A stretch of 64,000 bases of DNA from an uncultured Flavobacteriaceae bacterium. GTDB lineage: Bacteria > Bacteroidota > Bacteroidia > Flavobacteriales > Flavobacteriaceae. The notes under the pieces were generated by a model that searched no databases, was not told where the DNA came from, and worked only from the letters and a program-made list of their open reading frames with translations. Location: NCBI GenBank assembly GCA_943788165.1, contig CALSPF010000001.1, positions 558,001 to 622,000 on the forward strand. The letters run 5' to 3'. Within the stretch, counting starts at the first letter, position 1. Each line of letters opens with the position of its first letter. This document shows, piece after piece, positions 47,533-56,646 of the stretch. Made by a program: the position numbers and the translations under genes.

Positions 47533-47563
47533 TTGCTAAATGCGGCGGTAAACTTTATATTTG
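47533..47563 (+). promoter_or_regulatory. full -33/-7 promoter of secDF
   Basis: TTG at 47533-47535, 20 nt, then TATATTTG at 47556-47563. This is one of the cleanest matches in the window to the Bacteroidota consensus. The start ATG is 31 nt past the -7 box. Confidence 0.7.
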
Positions 47564-47593
47564 CGAGCCTTTAAAACGCTTAAAATTATTAGC

Positions 47594-50548
47594 ATGCAAA
47601 ATAATGGACTCATAAAACTATTCGCTTTCCTCTTTGGAATCGTTAGTATTTACCAACTTTCTTTCACTTTTATAGCAAGTAACCAAGAAGCTAAAGCAAA
47701 ATCATATGCAGAAGCTACAATTGCTGAAGACCAACCAGATTTTATCGCACTACGTGAAAATGTAGAAGCGGAATACCTAGATTCTATTGGTTCTCAATCG
47801 CTGTATGGATTTACTTCCTACAACGATGCCAAAGGGAAAGAGTTGAACAAAGGATTGGATTTAAAAGGAGGGATAAACGTTATCCTTCAAATTTCTGTTC
47901 ACGATATACTCAAAGGATTGGCAGATAACACCAAAAACCCAATTTTCAACAAGGCACTTGATGAAGCTGATCTCTTGCAAAAGGATACGGATGATCCCTA
48001 CGTGGAATCTTTCTTTGCCGCCTTTGAAGACATTAAAGGAACAACGAATCTTGCTGATCCAGATATTTTTGCCAACAGAACATTAAGCGATCAAATTAAT
48101 TTTGAAATGAATGACGAACAAGTTCGTCCAATCATTCGTCGTAAAATTGATGAATCCATCATTTCTGCCTTTGAAGTACTCCGCAAGCGTATCGATAAGT
48201 TTGGTGTAACACAACCCAATATTCAGCGTTTGGGAACTTCAGGAAGAATTCTTGTTGAGCTTCCTGGCGCTAGAGATGTCGAACGTGTTAAGAATCTCTT
48301 GCAGAGTACAGCTCAGCTAGAGTTTTGGGAGACCTTTAAAAACGATCAGTTTTTTAGCTTTCTTTCGCAAGCCAATGAGTTGGTAAAAGAAATCGAAGCG
48401 GCTAAACCGAAAGAAACTGCCACAGATTCGAATGCTTCTGCCATTGATGATTTATTGGCAGATGTTGAAGCTCAAGATTCAATCACTCCTTCTGCAGCTA
48501 ATCCTATCCTAGATTTAATTCGCGGCTATGGTTACCAAGGTGGGCCAGTATTAGCACAGTTCTCTAAAAAGGACATGGATGTAGTGCAAGCTTATTTAGA
48601 CCTTCCAGAAGTACGTCGTTTACTTCCACAAAACTTACGCTATGTTGATTTTGCCTGGGGAAAACCAAACCCCAATGCAGATCTAGTAGATCTATACCTT
48701 ATAAAATCGAACCGCGACGGGATTCCCCCATTGAGTGGTGGAGTAATTGTTGATGCGGTGCAAACCTACAGCCAATTGGGTCAGCCTGCCGTTTCCATGC
48801 AAATGGATTCTAAAGGAGCCCGTATATGGGAAAACATGACCGGGAAAGCCTTTAAAGAAGGAAGTAATATCTCTATTGTGTTGGACGATGTTGTTTATTC
48901 TGCGCCTGGTGTCAATAATGGTGCAATTGCCGGAGGACGTTCTGAGATTACAGGAACTTTTACCCTTAACGAAGCAATTGACTTGGCCAATGTTTTGCGC
49001 GCGGGTAAATTGCCTGCATCTGCAGAAATCATTCAATCTGAAATTGTTGGTCCTTCACTTGGAAAAGAAGCCATTCAGAGTGGTATCTATTCATTTGGGA
49101 TTGCCTTAATCATCGTATTGTTATGGATGATATTCTATTACGGATCATCGGGTATCTATGCTGATGTCGCCTTGGCCTTGAACATCCTTTTAATCTTTGG
49201 AATTCTAGCGGGTCTAGGAGCGGTGTTAACGCTTCCTGGAATTGCTGGTATCGTCTTAACCATTGGTATTTCAGTCGATGCTAACGTACTTATCTTTGAG
49301 CGAATTCGTGAAGAATTGCGCAAAGGTAAAGGAGCATTAAAAGCTGTCGCAGATGGATTCAATAACGCCTTGTCTTCTATATTAGATGCAAACATTACAA
49401 CAGGGCTGACCGCTTTGATTTTATTCATCTTTGGAACGGGACCAATTAAAGGATTTGCTACAACCTTGTTAATCGGTATTGGAACATCATTGTTTACCGC
49501 AATTTTCATTACTCGTTTATTTGTAGACGGACGTTTATTTAAAGGAAAGAAAGTAAGCTTTTCGACTGCTGCAACTGAAGGATTGTTTACCAATATGAAG
49601 ATTAGCTTTTTGCAAAAACGTAAAGTTGCCTACATCATTTCTGGTGTCTTGGTTGTATTGAGTTTAGCTTCTTTGTCCATTAATGGATTGAACCAAGGAG
49701 TTGATTTTGTTGGAGGGCGTTCATACACTGTTCGTTTTGACCAAGTAATGAACCCAACAGAGGTGGAAGCAAGCCTTATCGAAACATTTGGTAGTGCTGA
49801 AGCCAAAACCTATGGCGACGACAACCAATTGAAGATTACCACGAAGTATAAAATTGAAGAAGAAGGGTCGTCAATTGACCAAGAAATTTATACTAAACTA
49901 TATGCTTCTCTTCAATCATTCTTGCCAGAAGGCCTCACTTTTGATGCCTTTGTTAACGGTGCTGAAGACAAAACGGTAGGGATCATGTCTTCGATCAAAG
50001 TAGGACCAACTATTGCCGATGATATCAAGAAGAACTCGTACCTAGCGGTTATTGGTTCGTTGATCGTCGTATTCCTATACATCTTATTGCGTTTTCGCAA
50101 ATGGCAATTCTCCTTGGGAGCTGTTGCAGCTGTATTCCACGATGTCTTGATCGTATTAGGGATATTCTCACTGACCTATAGCTTTATGCCTTTTAATATG
50201 GAAATCAACCAAGCGTTTATTGCGGCAATCTTGACCGTAATTGGATATTCCTTGAATGATACTGTTGTAGTGTTTGACCGTATTCGTGAATACACCAACG
50301 ATCACCCAAAATGGTCACTTAGCGAAAAAGTAAATGGTGCATTGAATTCTACGCTAAGTAGAACATTGAATACTTCATTAACCACCTTATTGGTGTTATT
50401 GGCCATCTTTATCTTTGGTGGAGAATCAATCAGAGGCTTTATGTTTGCCTTGATTGTAGGGGTGTTGGTAGGAACTTATTCCTCTGTCTTCATCGCAACA
50501 CCAGTTATGTTTGATACACAAAATAAAGAGGAGGAAAATAACAACTAG
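47594..50548 (+). CDS. secDF: fused protein translocase SecDF
   Basis: This 984-aa inner-membrane protein uses the proton gradient to help Sec export. The N-terminal SecD part has a transmembrane start, the large periplasmic P1 domain (with GLDLKGGINVILQ and RIDKFGVTQPNIQRLG) and the channel motif TIGISVDANVLIFERIREE. The SecF part follows (GVDFVGGRSYTVRF, then GYSLNDTVVVFDRIRE). The fused gene is usual in Bacteroidota. I chose the ATG at 47594 because the nominal upstream start lies inside the promoter box. Confidence 0.95.
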   Translation: MQNNGLIKLFAFLFGIVSIYQLSFTFIASNQEAKAKSYAEATIAEDQPDFIALRENVEAEYLDSIGSQSLYGFTSYNDAKGKELNKGLDLKGGINVILQISVHDILKGLADNTKNPIFNKALDEADLLQKDTDDPYVESFFAAFEDIKGTTNLADPDIFANRTLSDQINFEMNDEQVRPIIRRKIDESIISAFEVLRKRIDKFGVTQPNIQRLGTSGRILVELPGARDVERVKNLLQSTAQLEFWETFKNDQFFSFLSQANELVKEIEAAKPKETATDSNASAIDDLLADVEAQDSITPSAANPILDLIRGYGYQGGPVLAQFSKKDMDVVQAYLDLPEVRRLLPQNLRYVDFAWGKPNPNADLVDLYLIKSNRDGIPPLSGGVIVDAVQTYSQLGQPAVSMQMDSKGARIWENMTGKAFKEGSNISIVLDDVVYSAPGVNNGAIAGGRSEITGTFTLNEAIDLANVLRAGKLPASAEIIQSEIVGPSLGKEAIQSGIYSFGIALIIVLLWMIFYYGSSGIYADVALALNILLIFGILAGLGAVLTLPGIAGIVLTIGISVDANVLIFERIREELRKGKGALKAVADGFNNALSSILDANITTGLTALILFIFGTGPIKGFATTLLIGIGTSLFTAIFITRLFVDGRLFKGKKVSFSTAATEGLFTNMKISFLQKRKVAYIISGVLVVLSLASLSINGLNQGVDFVGGRSYTVRFDQVMNPTEVEASLIETFGSAEAKTYGDDNQLKITTKYKIEEEGSSIDQEIYTKLYASLQSFLPEGLTFDAFVNGAEDKTVGIMSSIKVGPTIADDIKKNSYLAVIGSLIVVFLYILLRFRKWQFSLGAVAAVFHDVLIVLGIFSLTYSFMPFNMEINQAFIAAILTVIGYSLNDTVVVFDRIREYTNDHPKWSLSEKVNGALNSTLSRTLNTSLTTLLVLLAIFIFGGESIRGFMFALIVGVLVGTYSSVFIATPVMFDTQNKEEENNN

Positions 50549-50570
50549 TTGTCTTCTTCTTAATGCAAAT

Positions 50571-50602
50571 AAAAAAATCCCGGCTGTGCTGGGATTTTTT
50601 AT
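50571..50602 (+). terminator. terminator after secDF
   Basis: AATCCCGGC-TGT-GCTGGGATT with a nine-pair stem (one G-U), flanked by A and T runs, 23 nt after the secDF stop. Confidence 0.8.
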
Positions 50603-50667
50603 TAGACGGAACTTTAGTTTGCGAAGTAATGTGTGTAATTAGATAGAAGTATTCGCCATGTTTAATA

Positions 50668-50699
50668 AAAAGACCAACCTATTGAGGTGGTCTTTTGTT
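50668..50699. terminator. hairpin terminator, probably for the minus-strand receptor remnant
   Basis: AAAAGACC-A-ACCT-ATTG-AGGT-GGTCTTTT forms a 12-pair stem with one bulge and A/T-rich flanks. It lies 20 nt beyond the stop of the minus-strand receptor remnant. Confidence 0.65.
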
Positions 50700-50718
50700 T
50701 TTAAACGAAATAGGTTGG

Positions 50719-51029
50719 TTAGAATTTGTAGCTCAGTGCTAAAGCATAATTTCTTCCTAATTGCCCCATTTGAGATGCTTCACTTGAATATAAAAACGCC
50801 CTCCAGCACTTGTACCATTACTATCATTAGTTACGTCTGGATATACATCAAATGCATTGATCGAGAAATTCCCGTCAAAGTCAGTTGTAGCTCCCGATGT
50901 TGTTCCTTTGATCACAATACTTGCTCCGGGTAGCGGGTTTCCCTCACTGTCTTGAACAGTCCCCCTAATTTGAGCACTTAGGGAGAAAAACCCTAGTGTA
51001 ATTAATAAAATGGAAAGTTTTGTTTTCAT
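50719..51029 (-). pseudogene. SusC-type TonB-dependent receptor with a large internal deletion
   Basis: The N-terminal part has a signal peptide (ending FFSLSAQ) and the carboxypeptidase-regulatory-like domain opening RGTVQDSEGNPLPGASIVIKG, with FDGNFSINA. After about residue 80, and in a shifted frame, it continues ASQMGQLGRNYALALSYKF and stops, which is the typical C-terminal strand of such receptors. About 900 residues that the family normally has are absent. It is a clean 5'-to-3' collapse of a gene, not a truncation at one end. Confidence 0.8.
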
Positions 51030-51203
51030 GTTGAAATTTGAATTGATTAGTTATCTAATTTCATTCAAATTCTTTTTATTATTTACTTATTTCGATCGAT
51101 ACAAGAAAAACAAACGACCGATAGGGGGTATTTCCATAAAAATCAAGTTAAAATTACTTAGTATATTAATTTAACGAAATGAGGAACAAAGTTACCTTAT
51201 CAG

Positions 51204-51743
51204 TTACACTTTGTGTTGCTTATAGTTCACAATGTGAGCAAGGTGATGCTGTGCATGCCAAGCATAGAAACAAACAACTTCTGCCAAGGGGAAATGCGCT
51301 GTTCTTTCTGGATGAAAATAAGCTTTATTAAATTCTTCGGGTTGGAGTAAGGAAAAAAAGTCAGTCCAGCGTTGGTGCACGCCTTCGATTATTTTTAAAC
51401 TCCCCACTATATCGTTAGATAAGGCCTCCGGGCTTTTCTCCGCCCAATCTTGTTCTTGATAGTTCATGATAGTCGGTTTGTCTTCTAAATAAGCAAATTT
51501 ACAGCGTATGTAGGATTGCATATGTGAGTCGGCTATATGATGGACCAACTGACTTATTTTCCAACCACCTGGACGGAAAGGACTATTAAGATCTTCCTCA
51601 TTGCAATGCGAGAGTATGGTGGAGAGTTTTGTTGGAAATGCTTTGAGCACCCCAATAGCAGTTTGAATTTCTTCTACAGAAAATGTTTCTTTAGCTAGAT
51701 AGCGTCCAATGGGGTACTGCCATTGCTCTAGTGTTGACTCCAT
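51204..51743 (-). CDS. DinB/YfiT-like putative metal-dependent hydrolase
   Basis: This 179-aa four-helix DinB-fold protein has the His ligands in QLVHHIADSHMQSYIR and HAQHHLAHI, as in YfiT/BstA proteins. I chose the ATG at 51743, which lies one base after the lgt stop. An earlier ATG at 51773 inside lgt is the alternative. It is the last gene of the folE-cysS-yidD-lgt run. The substrate is unknown. Members include bacillithiol transferases and thiol-dependent enzymes. Confidence 0.85.
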   Translation of the reverse strand: MESTLEQWQYPIGRYLAKETFSVEEIQTAIGVLKAFPTKLSTILSHCNEEDLNSPFRPGGWKISQLVHHIADSHMQSYIRCKFAYLEDKPTIMNYQEQDWAEKSPEALSNDIVGSLKIIEGVHQRWTDFFSLLQPEEFNKAYFHPERTAHFPLAEVVCFYAWHAQHHLAHIVNYKQHKV

Positions 51744-51744
51744 A

Positions 51745-52575
51745 TTAGACTTCTTTGGGTTTTTTCTTTGCATACATTACGATCAATCCTGCGATGACGA
51801 GAGGAATACTTAACCATTGTCCGGTGGAGAGGGCAGGCAAGGCTGTTTCGAAACCACCTTGACTTTCTTTCACAAATTCTACCAAGAAACGCACACTAAA
51901 TAAAACAGCCATAAAGACGCCTAAAATAAATCCATCTTGGCGTTTAACCCCTTTTTGGTAGAGGTAGCGTAAAAAGAAAAACAGAAGTATGTAGGCAATG
52001 GCCTCGTATAATTGTGCCGGATGACGAGGTAGTAGCTCTCCACGATTGACAAAGACTACACCGAAATTATTTCCGGTATAATTCCCCACAATTTCTGAGT
52101 TAAAGAAATTACCAATACGAACAAATCCTGCCCCAAGGGTTAGGGGAATAATCATGCGATCCAAAATCCAAAGCAAGGGTTTGTAGGGATCGTTACGTTG
52201 ATATAAAATAACGCCTAATAAAATTCCAATGGCAGCGCCGTGACTTGCCAATCCTCTAAAGCCAACAAAGGAATATCCTCCACCGGTATTGCTTGCAATG
52301 GGCAATAGTATTTCCAATAAATGGTTTTGATAATAGGCCCAATCATAAAAGAATACATGACCAAGTCGTGCACCAAGAAGGGTAGAAATTACAACGTAAA
52401 ACAATAGGCTTTCTAGGGTGTCAGTAGGGACCTTTTCTTTTTCATAAATTTTTTTCAAAATAGATAAACCAAGTAGAAAGGCAAGGACAAACATTAGGCT
52501 GTAATAATGAACACCAAAGCTCCCTAGTTTAAAAAGAGTAGTACTTGGTTCCCATTGAATTTTGAGTAAGAACAT
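51745..52575 (-). CDS. lgt: prolipoprotein diacylglyceryl transferase
   Basis: This 276-aa inner-membrane enzyme lipidates the lipobox Cys of prolipoproteins. It has about seven transmembrane helices, the family motifs GARLGHVFFYDWAYY and GGYSFVGFRGLASHGAAIG, and the signature GAGFVRIGNFFNSEIVGNYT with the conserved Arg and Asn. It follows yidD by 51 nt and precedes the DinB-like gene by 1 nt. The many lipoproteins in this window are its likely clients. Confidence 0.95.
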   Translation of the reverse strand: MFLLKIQWEPSTTLFKLGSFGVHYYSLMFVLAFLLGLSILKKIYEKEKVPTDTLESLLFYVVISTLLGARLGHVFFYDWAYYQNHLLEILLPIASNTGGGYSFVGFRGLASHGAAIGILLGVILYQRNDPYKPLLWILDRMIIPLTLGAGFVRIGNFFNSEIVGNYTGNNFGVVFVNRGELLPRHPAQLYEAIAYILLFFFLRYLYQKGVKRQDGFILGVFMAVLFSVRFLVEFVKESQGGFETALPALSTGQWLSIPLVIAGLIVMYAKKKPKEV

Positions 52576-52626
52576 GCGGTTAGGTTTTGTATAAAAGTAT
52601 CGAAATTTTTTTAGAATAGGAAGTAC

Positions 52627-52848
52627 TTAGGGTACTGGATCATATCCACCTTTGGTCCATGGATTACAACGTAAAATTCTAGTAATCGTTAACCAACTTC
52701 CTTTGAAAACGCCGTGTTTCTTTAAGGCCTCTACTCCATAATGGGAACAGCTGGGCGAATAACGACAAGTAGGTGGAAGTAAAGGTGAAATAAAACGCTG
52801 GTATCCTATAATCAGGAGTATAAAAATGGCTTGTAAAGGGTTTTTCAT
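52627..52848 (-). CDS. yidD: membrane protein insertion efficiency factor YidD
   Basis: This 73-aa protein has an N-terminal amphipathic segment and the diagnostic core [35 protein letters not shown], ending [17 protein letters not shown]. It assists insertion of inner-membrane proteins near YidC. It starts 3 nt after the cysS stop, so it is co-transcribed with cysS and lgt rather than with rnpA. Confidence 0.95.
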   Translation of the reverse strand: MKNPLQAIFILLIIGYQRFISPLLPPTCRYSPSCSHYGVEALKKHGVFKGSWLTITRILRCNPWTKGGYDPVP

Positions 52849-52851
52849 GGA

Positions 52852-54324
52852 CTAAACTGAAAAGGTTGTCCCGTCTTTTCCGTCTTTGAGCTGAACTCCT
52901 AACGCAAGTAATTGATCGCGTATAGCGTCAGAAGTTGCAAAATCTTTATTGTCTCTAGCTTTTTTTCGGATGTCAATCAAAAGATTTACACTTCCTTCTA
53001 GAGCAGTGTTGATTTTGTTGTCGGTCTCTTCTTGATGTAAAACAAGACCTAGTACATCATTTATGAATACAGTCATCTTTGCTTGCAACTGACTTAGATC
53101 TGCTGTTGAGATTGTTTCAGTTTGGTTATTCACTGCATTGATGAATTTTACAGCATCGAACAATTGCGCAATCAGAAGAGGGCTGTTGAAGTCGTCATTC
53201 ATTGCGGCATAACATTTTTTCTCCCAAGCTGTGATGTCAAAGTCTGAAGTGGCGGCTGTGCCCTCTAGTTTATGAAGTACCTCCATTCCGTTAGTCAAAC
53301 GCTGGAAACCTTTTTCTGAGGCAAGTAATGCATCTTCACTCAAATCGACAATACTGCGATAATGGGCTTGCAGCAAGAAAAAGCGTGTAACGGCCGGAGA
53401 AAACGGTTTGGTGAAAATAGCATTCTGACCACTGAACATTTCATCGGGTAAAATATTATTGCCAGTGGACTTGGCCATTTTTTTTCCATTCAATGTAAGC
53501 ATATTCGCATGCAGCCAGTAGTTCACAGGCGATTTCTTATTGATCGCTTCTGCTTGGGCAATTTCACACTCATGATGCGGGAATTTCAAGTCCATTCCTC
53601 CACCGTGTATGTCAAATTGTTCACCTAGGTATTTAGTGCTCATGGCAGTACATTCGAGGTGCCAACCGGGAAAACCATCACTCCATGGAGATGGCCAGCG
53701 CATGATGTGCTGTGGTTCTGCTTTTTTCCAAAGAGCAAAATCTTGTGGGTTTTTCTTGTCACTTTGCCCATCCAAGGAGCGTGTGTGGTGAATTAAATCT
53801 TCAATTTTTCGTCCACTTAACTTTCCATAAGTTTGGACTTCATTGAATTTGATGACATCAAAATAAACAGAACCATTGACTTCATAGGCGAAGCCAGCTT
53901 CCAAAATTCCTTTGATGATTTCAATCTGTTCAATAATATGGCCAGTAGCTGTAGGCTCTATACTTGGCGGGAGGTTATTGAATTTCTCTAGGGTTTGATG
54001 AAAGTCAACGGTATAACGCTGCACAACTTCCATGGGTTCCACTTTTTCAATTCGCGCTTTTTTGGCAATACGATCTTCCCCTTCGTCTGCATCGTTTTCC
54101 AAATGGCCTGCATCGGTGATATTACGTACATAGCGTACTTTGTATCCCAAGTGTTTTAGGTAACGAAAAATTAAATCAAACGACATAAAGGTTCGGCAAT
54201 TCCCTAGGTGGACATTACTGTACACTGTTGGACCGCAAACATACATCCCTACATAGTCTATGGTGATGGGCGTAAAGATTTCTTTTTTACCGCTAAGCGA
54301 ATTATATACCGAAAGAGAGGACAT
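52852..54324 (-). CDS. cysS: cysteinyl-tRNA synthetase
   Basis: This 490-aa class I synthetase charges tRNA-Cys. Its HIGH motif reads VHLGNC, in [18 protein letters not shown], with a zinc Cys. [10 protein letters not shown] and HHECEIAQ supply further zinc ligands, and the KMSKS motif is KMAKSTGN. The length is usual. Its start overlaps the folE stop by one base, so the two are co-transcribed. Confidence 0.96.
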   Translation of the reverse strand: MSSLSVYNSLSGKKEIFTPITIDYVGMYVCGPTVYSNVHLGNCRTFMSFDLIFRYLKHLGYKVRYVRNITDAGHLENDADEGEDRIAKKARIEKVEPMEVVQRYTVDFHQTLEKFNNLPPSIEPTATGHIIEQIEIIKGILEAGFAYEVNGSVYFDVIKFNEVQTYGKLSGRKIEDLIHHTRSLDGQSDKKNPQDFALWKKAEPQHIMRWPSPWSDGFPGWHLECTAMSTKYLGEQFDIHGGGMDLKFPHHECEIAQAEAINKKSPVNYWLHANMLTLNGKKMAKSTGNNILPDEMFSGQNAIFTKPFSPAVTRFFLLQAHYRSIVDLSEDALLASEKGFQRLTNGMEVLHKLEGTAATSDFDITAWEKKCYAAMNDDFNSPLLIAQLFDAVKFINAVNNQTETISTADLSQLQAKMTVFINDVLGLVLHQEETDNKINTALEGSVNLLIDIRKKARDNKDFATSDAIRDQLLALGVQLKDGKDGTTFSV

Positions 54325-55004
54325 TAAAATTCAGTGTCTAGTTTTATATAATCAAGAAACTCACGTTTCTTTTCTAAGTCTTTAAATTGCCCGCCAAACT
54401 CTGCCGTGACAGTGCTGCTCGAAATGTCGCTAATTCCGCGAGCATTTACACACAGGTGTTTTGCGTCAATTACACATGCAACATCTTTTGTGTTGAGCAC
54501 TTTTTGAAGCTCTTCAACAACTTGAAGTGTCAGTCTTTCTTGTACTTGAGGGCGCTGCGCGTAGTACTGAACGATGCGATTCATTTTTGATAAGCCAACC
54601 ACAGTTCCATTGGAGATATAAGCAACATGTGCTTTTCCAACTATGGGAAGTAAATGGTGTTCGCAAGTAGAGTAGAGGGTAATGTTTTTCTCTACCAATA
54701 TTTCGCCGTATTTGTATTTATTGTCAAAGGTAGACGCCTTTGGTTTGTTGTCGGGATGTAGGCCACTGAAGGTTTCTTGCACAAACATTTTGGCCACTCG
54801 TTTCGGGGTGCCCTTTAGACTGTCATCCGTAAGGTCCATACCTAGGGTTTGGAGAATCTCTCCAACCTTTTCTTCAATGATATCAATCTTCTCTTGATTC
54901 GACAATAGAAAAGCATCCTCGCGCAAAGGGGTTTGGGCACTTCCGCCAATATGGTCTTCACCGTACTGATCTTCTTCTGTTATAGTTGTTTTTCCGATTT
55001 TCAT
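54324..55004 (-). CDS. folE: GTP cyclohydrolase I
   Basis: This 226-aa enzyme makes dihydroneopterin triphosphate from GTP for folate and pterin synthesis. The core has [24 protein letters not shown] (zinc Cys and His), [25 protein letters not shown] and [18 protein letters not shown] (second zinc Cys). I chose the ATG at 55004 over a TTG at 55010. A TATCTTTG box lies 16 nt upstream. It leads the folE-cysS-yidD-lgt gene run. Confidence 0.95.
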   Translation of the reverse strand: MKIGKTTITEEDQYGEDHIGGSAQTPLREDAFLLSNQEKIDIIEEKVGEILQTLGMDLTDDSLKGTPKRVAKMFVQETFSGLHPDNKPKASTFDNKYKYGEILVEKNITLYSTCEHHLLPIVGKAHVAYISNGTVVGLSKMNRIVQYYAQRPQVQERLTLQVVEELQKVLNTKDVACVIDAKHLCVNARGISDISSSTVTAEFGGQFKDLEKKREFLDYIKLDTEF

Positions 55005-55020
55005 AGACAAAAATGTCCTG

Positions 55021-55028
55021 CAAAGATA
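55021..55028 (-). promoter_or_regulatory. -7 box of the folE promoter
   Basis: The minus strand reads TATCTTTG, matching TAnnTTTG, 16 nt upstream of the folE ATG. Confidence 0.5.
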
Positions 55029-55065
55029 GAGAAAACATCATGAATTAGGAAGGAGAAAAGCGGGA

Positions 55066-56619
55066 TTATAGTTTAACGCGGTAGGTAATTCTGAGGTTGC
55101 GATTTTCGCGGTCCAAAAGAACTGTGTCGGTTAACCCTTGAGAAAACAGGGGGCGCTCGTTCGCAAAGCTTTGCATTTGCAAACTTAAGTCTAGGGTACT
55201 CGCACCAAAGCTATAGCCAAAGCCAGCGCTTACCAAAGTTCTGCTATTGTTGAAACCTGCTTGAGAAGCGTCTTCAGACACATAACCCGCACGTAAACTT
55301 AGGAAAGGAGTTATGCGATATTCTCCGCCAATTTGTAGGGTTTTAGTAGGTGCAAATTCGTTTTCGATTAGCTTGTTTAGTGCGTCAAAGGAGTCAATTA
55401 GATCAAAATCAATAGAACGGAAGGTCGCTTTGGATAAATTTTTCTGTGAATAGTCAACACTTATGAGTCCTTTGTCTCCTATGATATAGGAAAAACTTCC
55501 GCGAACACTTCCTGGACTGTTGAATCGATATTCTGGAAAGATGATATCGATTCCTGGATCTAGGCGAACAGGAATATTTCCCTCTTGAGTTGATGCTTCA
55601 CTGTTTAAAAATTGATAGGCTCTGTCGGTTAATCGGTAATAGGTTGGACTGTTTAGGCTAAGCCCCAGACGTACTTTTGGGTTGATTTTATAAATCATTC
55701 CAAGCTGGAAGGAACCACCAGATCCGTTGGTATTCAGTGCATTGTTGAAGTGTAAGGATTGTAGGCCAGATGAGCTACTGTAGCCACTTTCTCTAAAATC
55801 TGCAATCTCACTGTAGCTAACCGCATAAGAATTAATGTTCAATCCAACATAAAAGCGATCTTGAAAAGAGCTACTTAGGTTGAAGGTGTATTTTCGTGTA
55901 TGCCCTGAGGCTGTATGGTTGTATTTTTGAGTATACCCATTTGTTCCTGGTCGTGCATTGGAGGCATAACGATTAATATCTGGGTTTAACGAATCATCAG
56001 ATCCCTCTAAAGGAATGGGATTCAATACATAACCTTCGTAGCCAAAAAGTGCTTGTTGGGCAGAATAGCCAAGTTCTGGTGCTTCTCCTATGGCTAAATA
56101 GGCGTCATTAAATTCTTCATCATCAAGCTGAGAAATTTGATCTAAATACCTTCCTTGTGCATGGAACAAAAAATACTGGTCTATTCCATTTTGTGGATTG
56201 GTTCCTTGAACGGCTAAAGAACTGTCAAAATCATTTATTTTGTTGTAAGAAAAACCAAACGCTACTTTCGACCAACCACTGCCAGTTGTTTCATTCAAGA
56301 GTAAAATAACGCCCAGTTGACCAGTATTCAAACTAATGTTGGTGTCTTTTCCTCTTCCTTCAAAATAGCTAGAGTTATTGGTGAGTTGACGAGAATCCAA
56401 TGTAATTCCAGCCTCAGAAAAGGCAAAAATAGAAGAGCCTGCAGGATTGATTTCCATGGCACTAAAGTCTCCTCCAACAGCACCAAAAGCACCTCCCATG
56501 GCGGTAAAGCGAGCGCTTCCATTCAAAGAAGTTTGGCTGTAGCGGAGAACGTCCGAAAGGTTTTGTGCGTTCATTTGAGTGCATATTACGAGCGCTAAAG
56601 AGAGAAGTGTCTTCTTCAT
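55066..56619 (-). CDS. FadL/OmpP1-type outer-membrane porin
   Basis: This 517-aa barrel protein has a signal peptide (ending CTQMNAQ) and the family-type opening SARFTAMGGAFGAVGGDFSAMEINPAGSSIF. That opening forms the N-terminal hatch and NPA motif of FadL-like transporters. Strands with the pattern LRAGYVSEDASQ follow, ending in NLRITYRVKL. It likely moves hydrophobic compounds across the outer membrane. The ATG at 56619 replaces a TTG at 56628. It follows the low-complexity lipoprotein gene by 27 nt. Confidence 0.88.
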   Translation of the reverse strand: MKKTLLSLALVICTQMNAQNLSDVLRYSQTSLNGSARFTAMGGAFGAVGGDFSAMEINPAGSSIFAFSEAGITLDSRQLTNNSSYFEGRGKDTNISLNTGQLGVILLLNETTGSGWSKVAFGFSYNKINDFDSSLAVQGTNPQNGIDQYFLFHAQGRYLDQISQLDDEEFNDAYLAIGEAPELGYSAQQALFGYEGYVLNPIPLEGSDDSLNPDINRYASNARPGTNGYTQKYNHTASGHTRKYTFNLSSSFQDRFYVGLNINSYAVSYSEIADFRESGYSSSSGLQSLHFNNALNTNGSGGSFQLGMIYKINPKVRLGLSLNSPTYYRLTDRAYQFLNSEASTQEGNIPVRLDPGIDIIFPEYRFNSPGSVRGSFSYIIGDKGLISVDYSQKNLSKATFRSIDFDLIDSFDALNKLIENEFAPTKTLQIGGEYRITPFLSLRAGYVSEDASQAGFNNSRTLVSAGFGYSFGASTLDLSLQMQSFANERPLFSQGLTDTVLLDRENRNLRITYRVKL

Positions 56620-56646
56620 GTATATCAAATAATTAATGTGATAAAA

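Noticed and set aside
49156-49593. 145-codon minus-strand frame in secDF
   Set aside because: It is a shadow of the conserved SecD membrane region.
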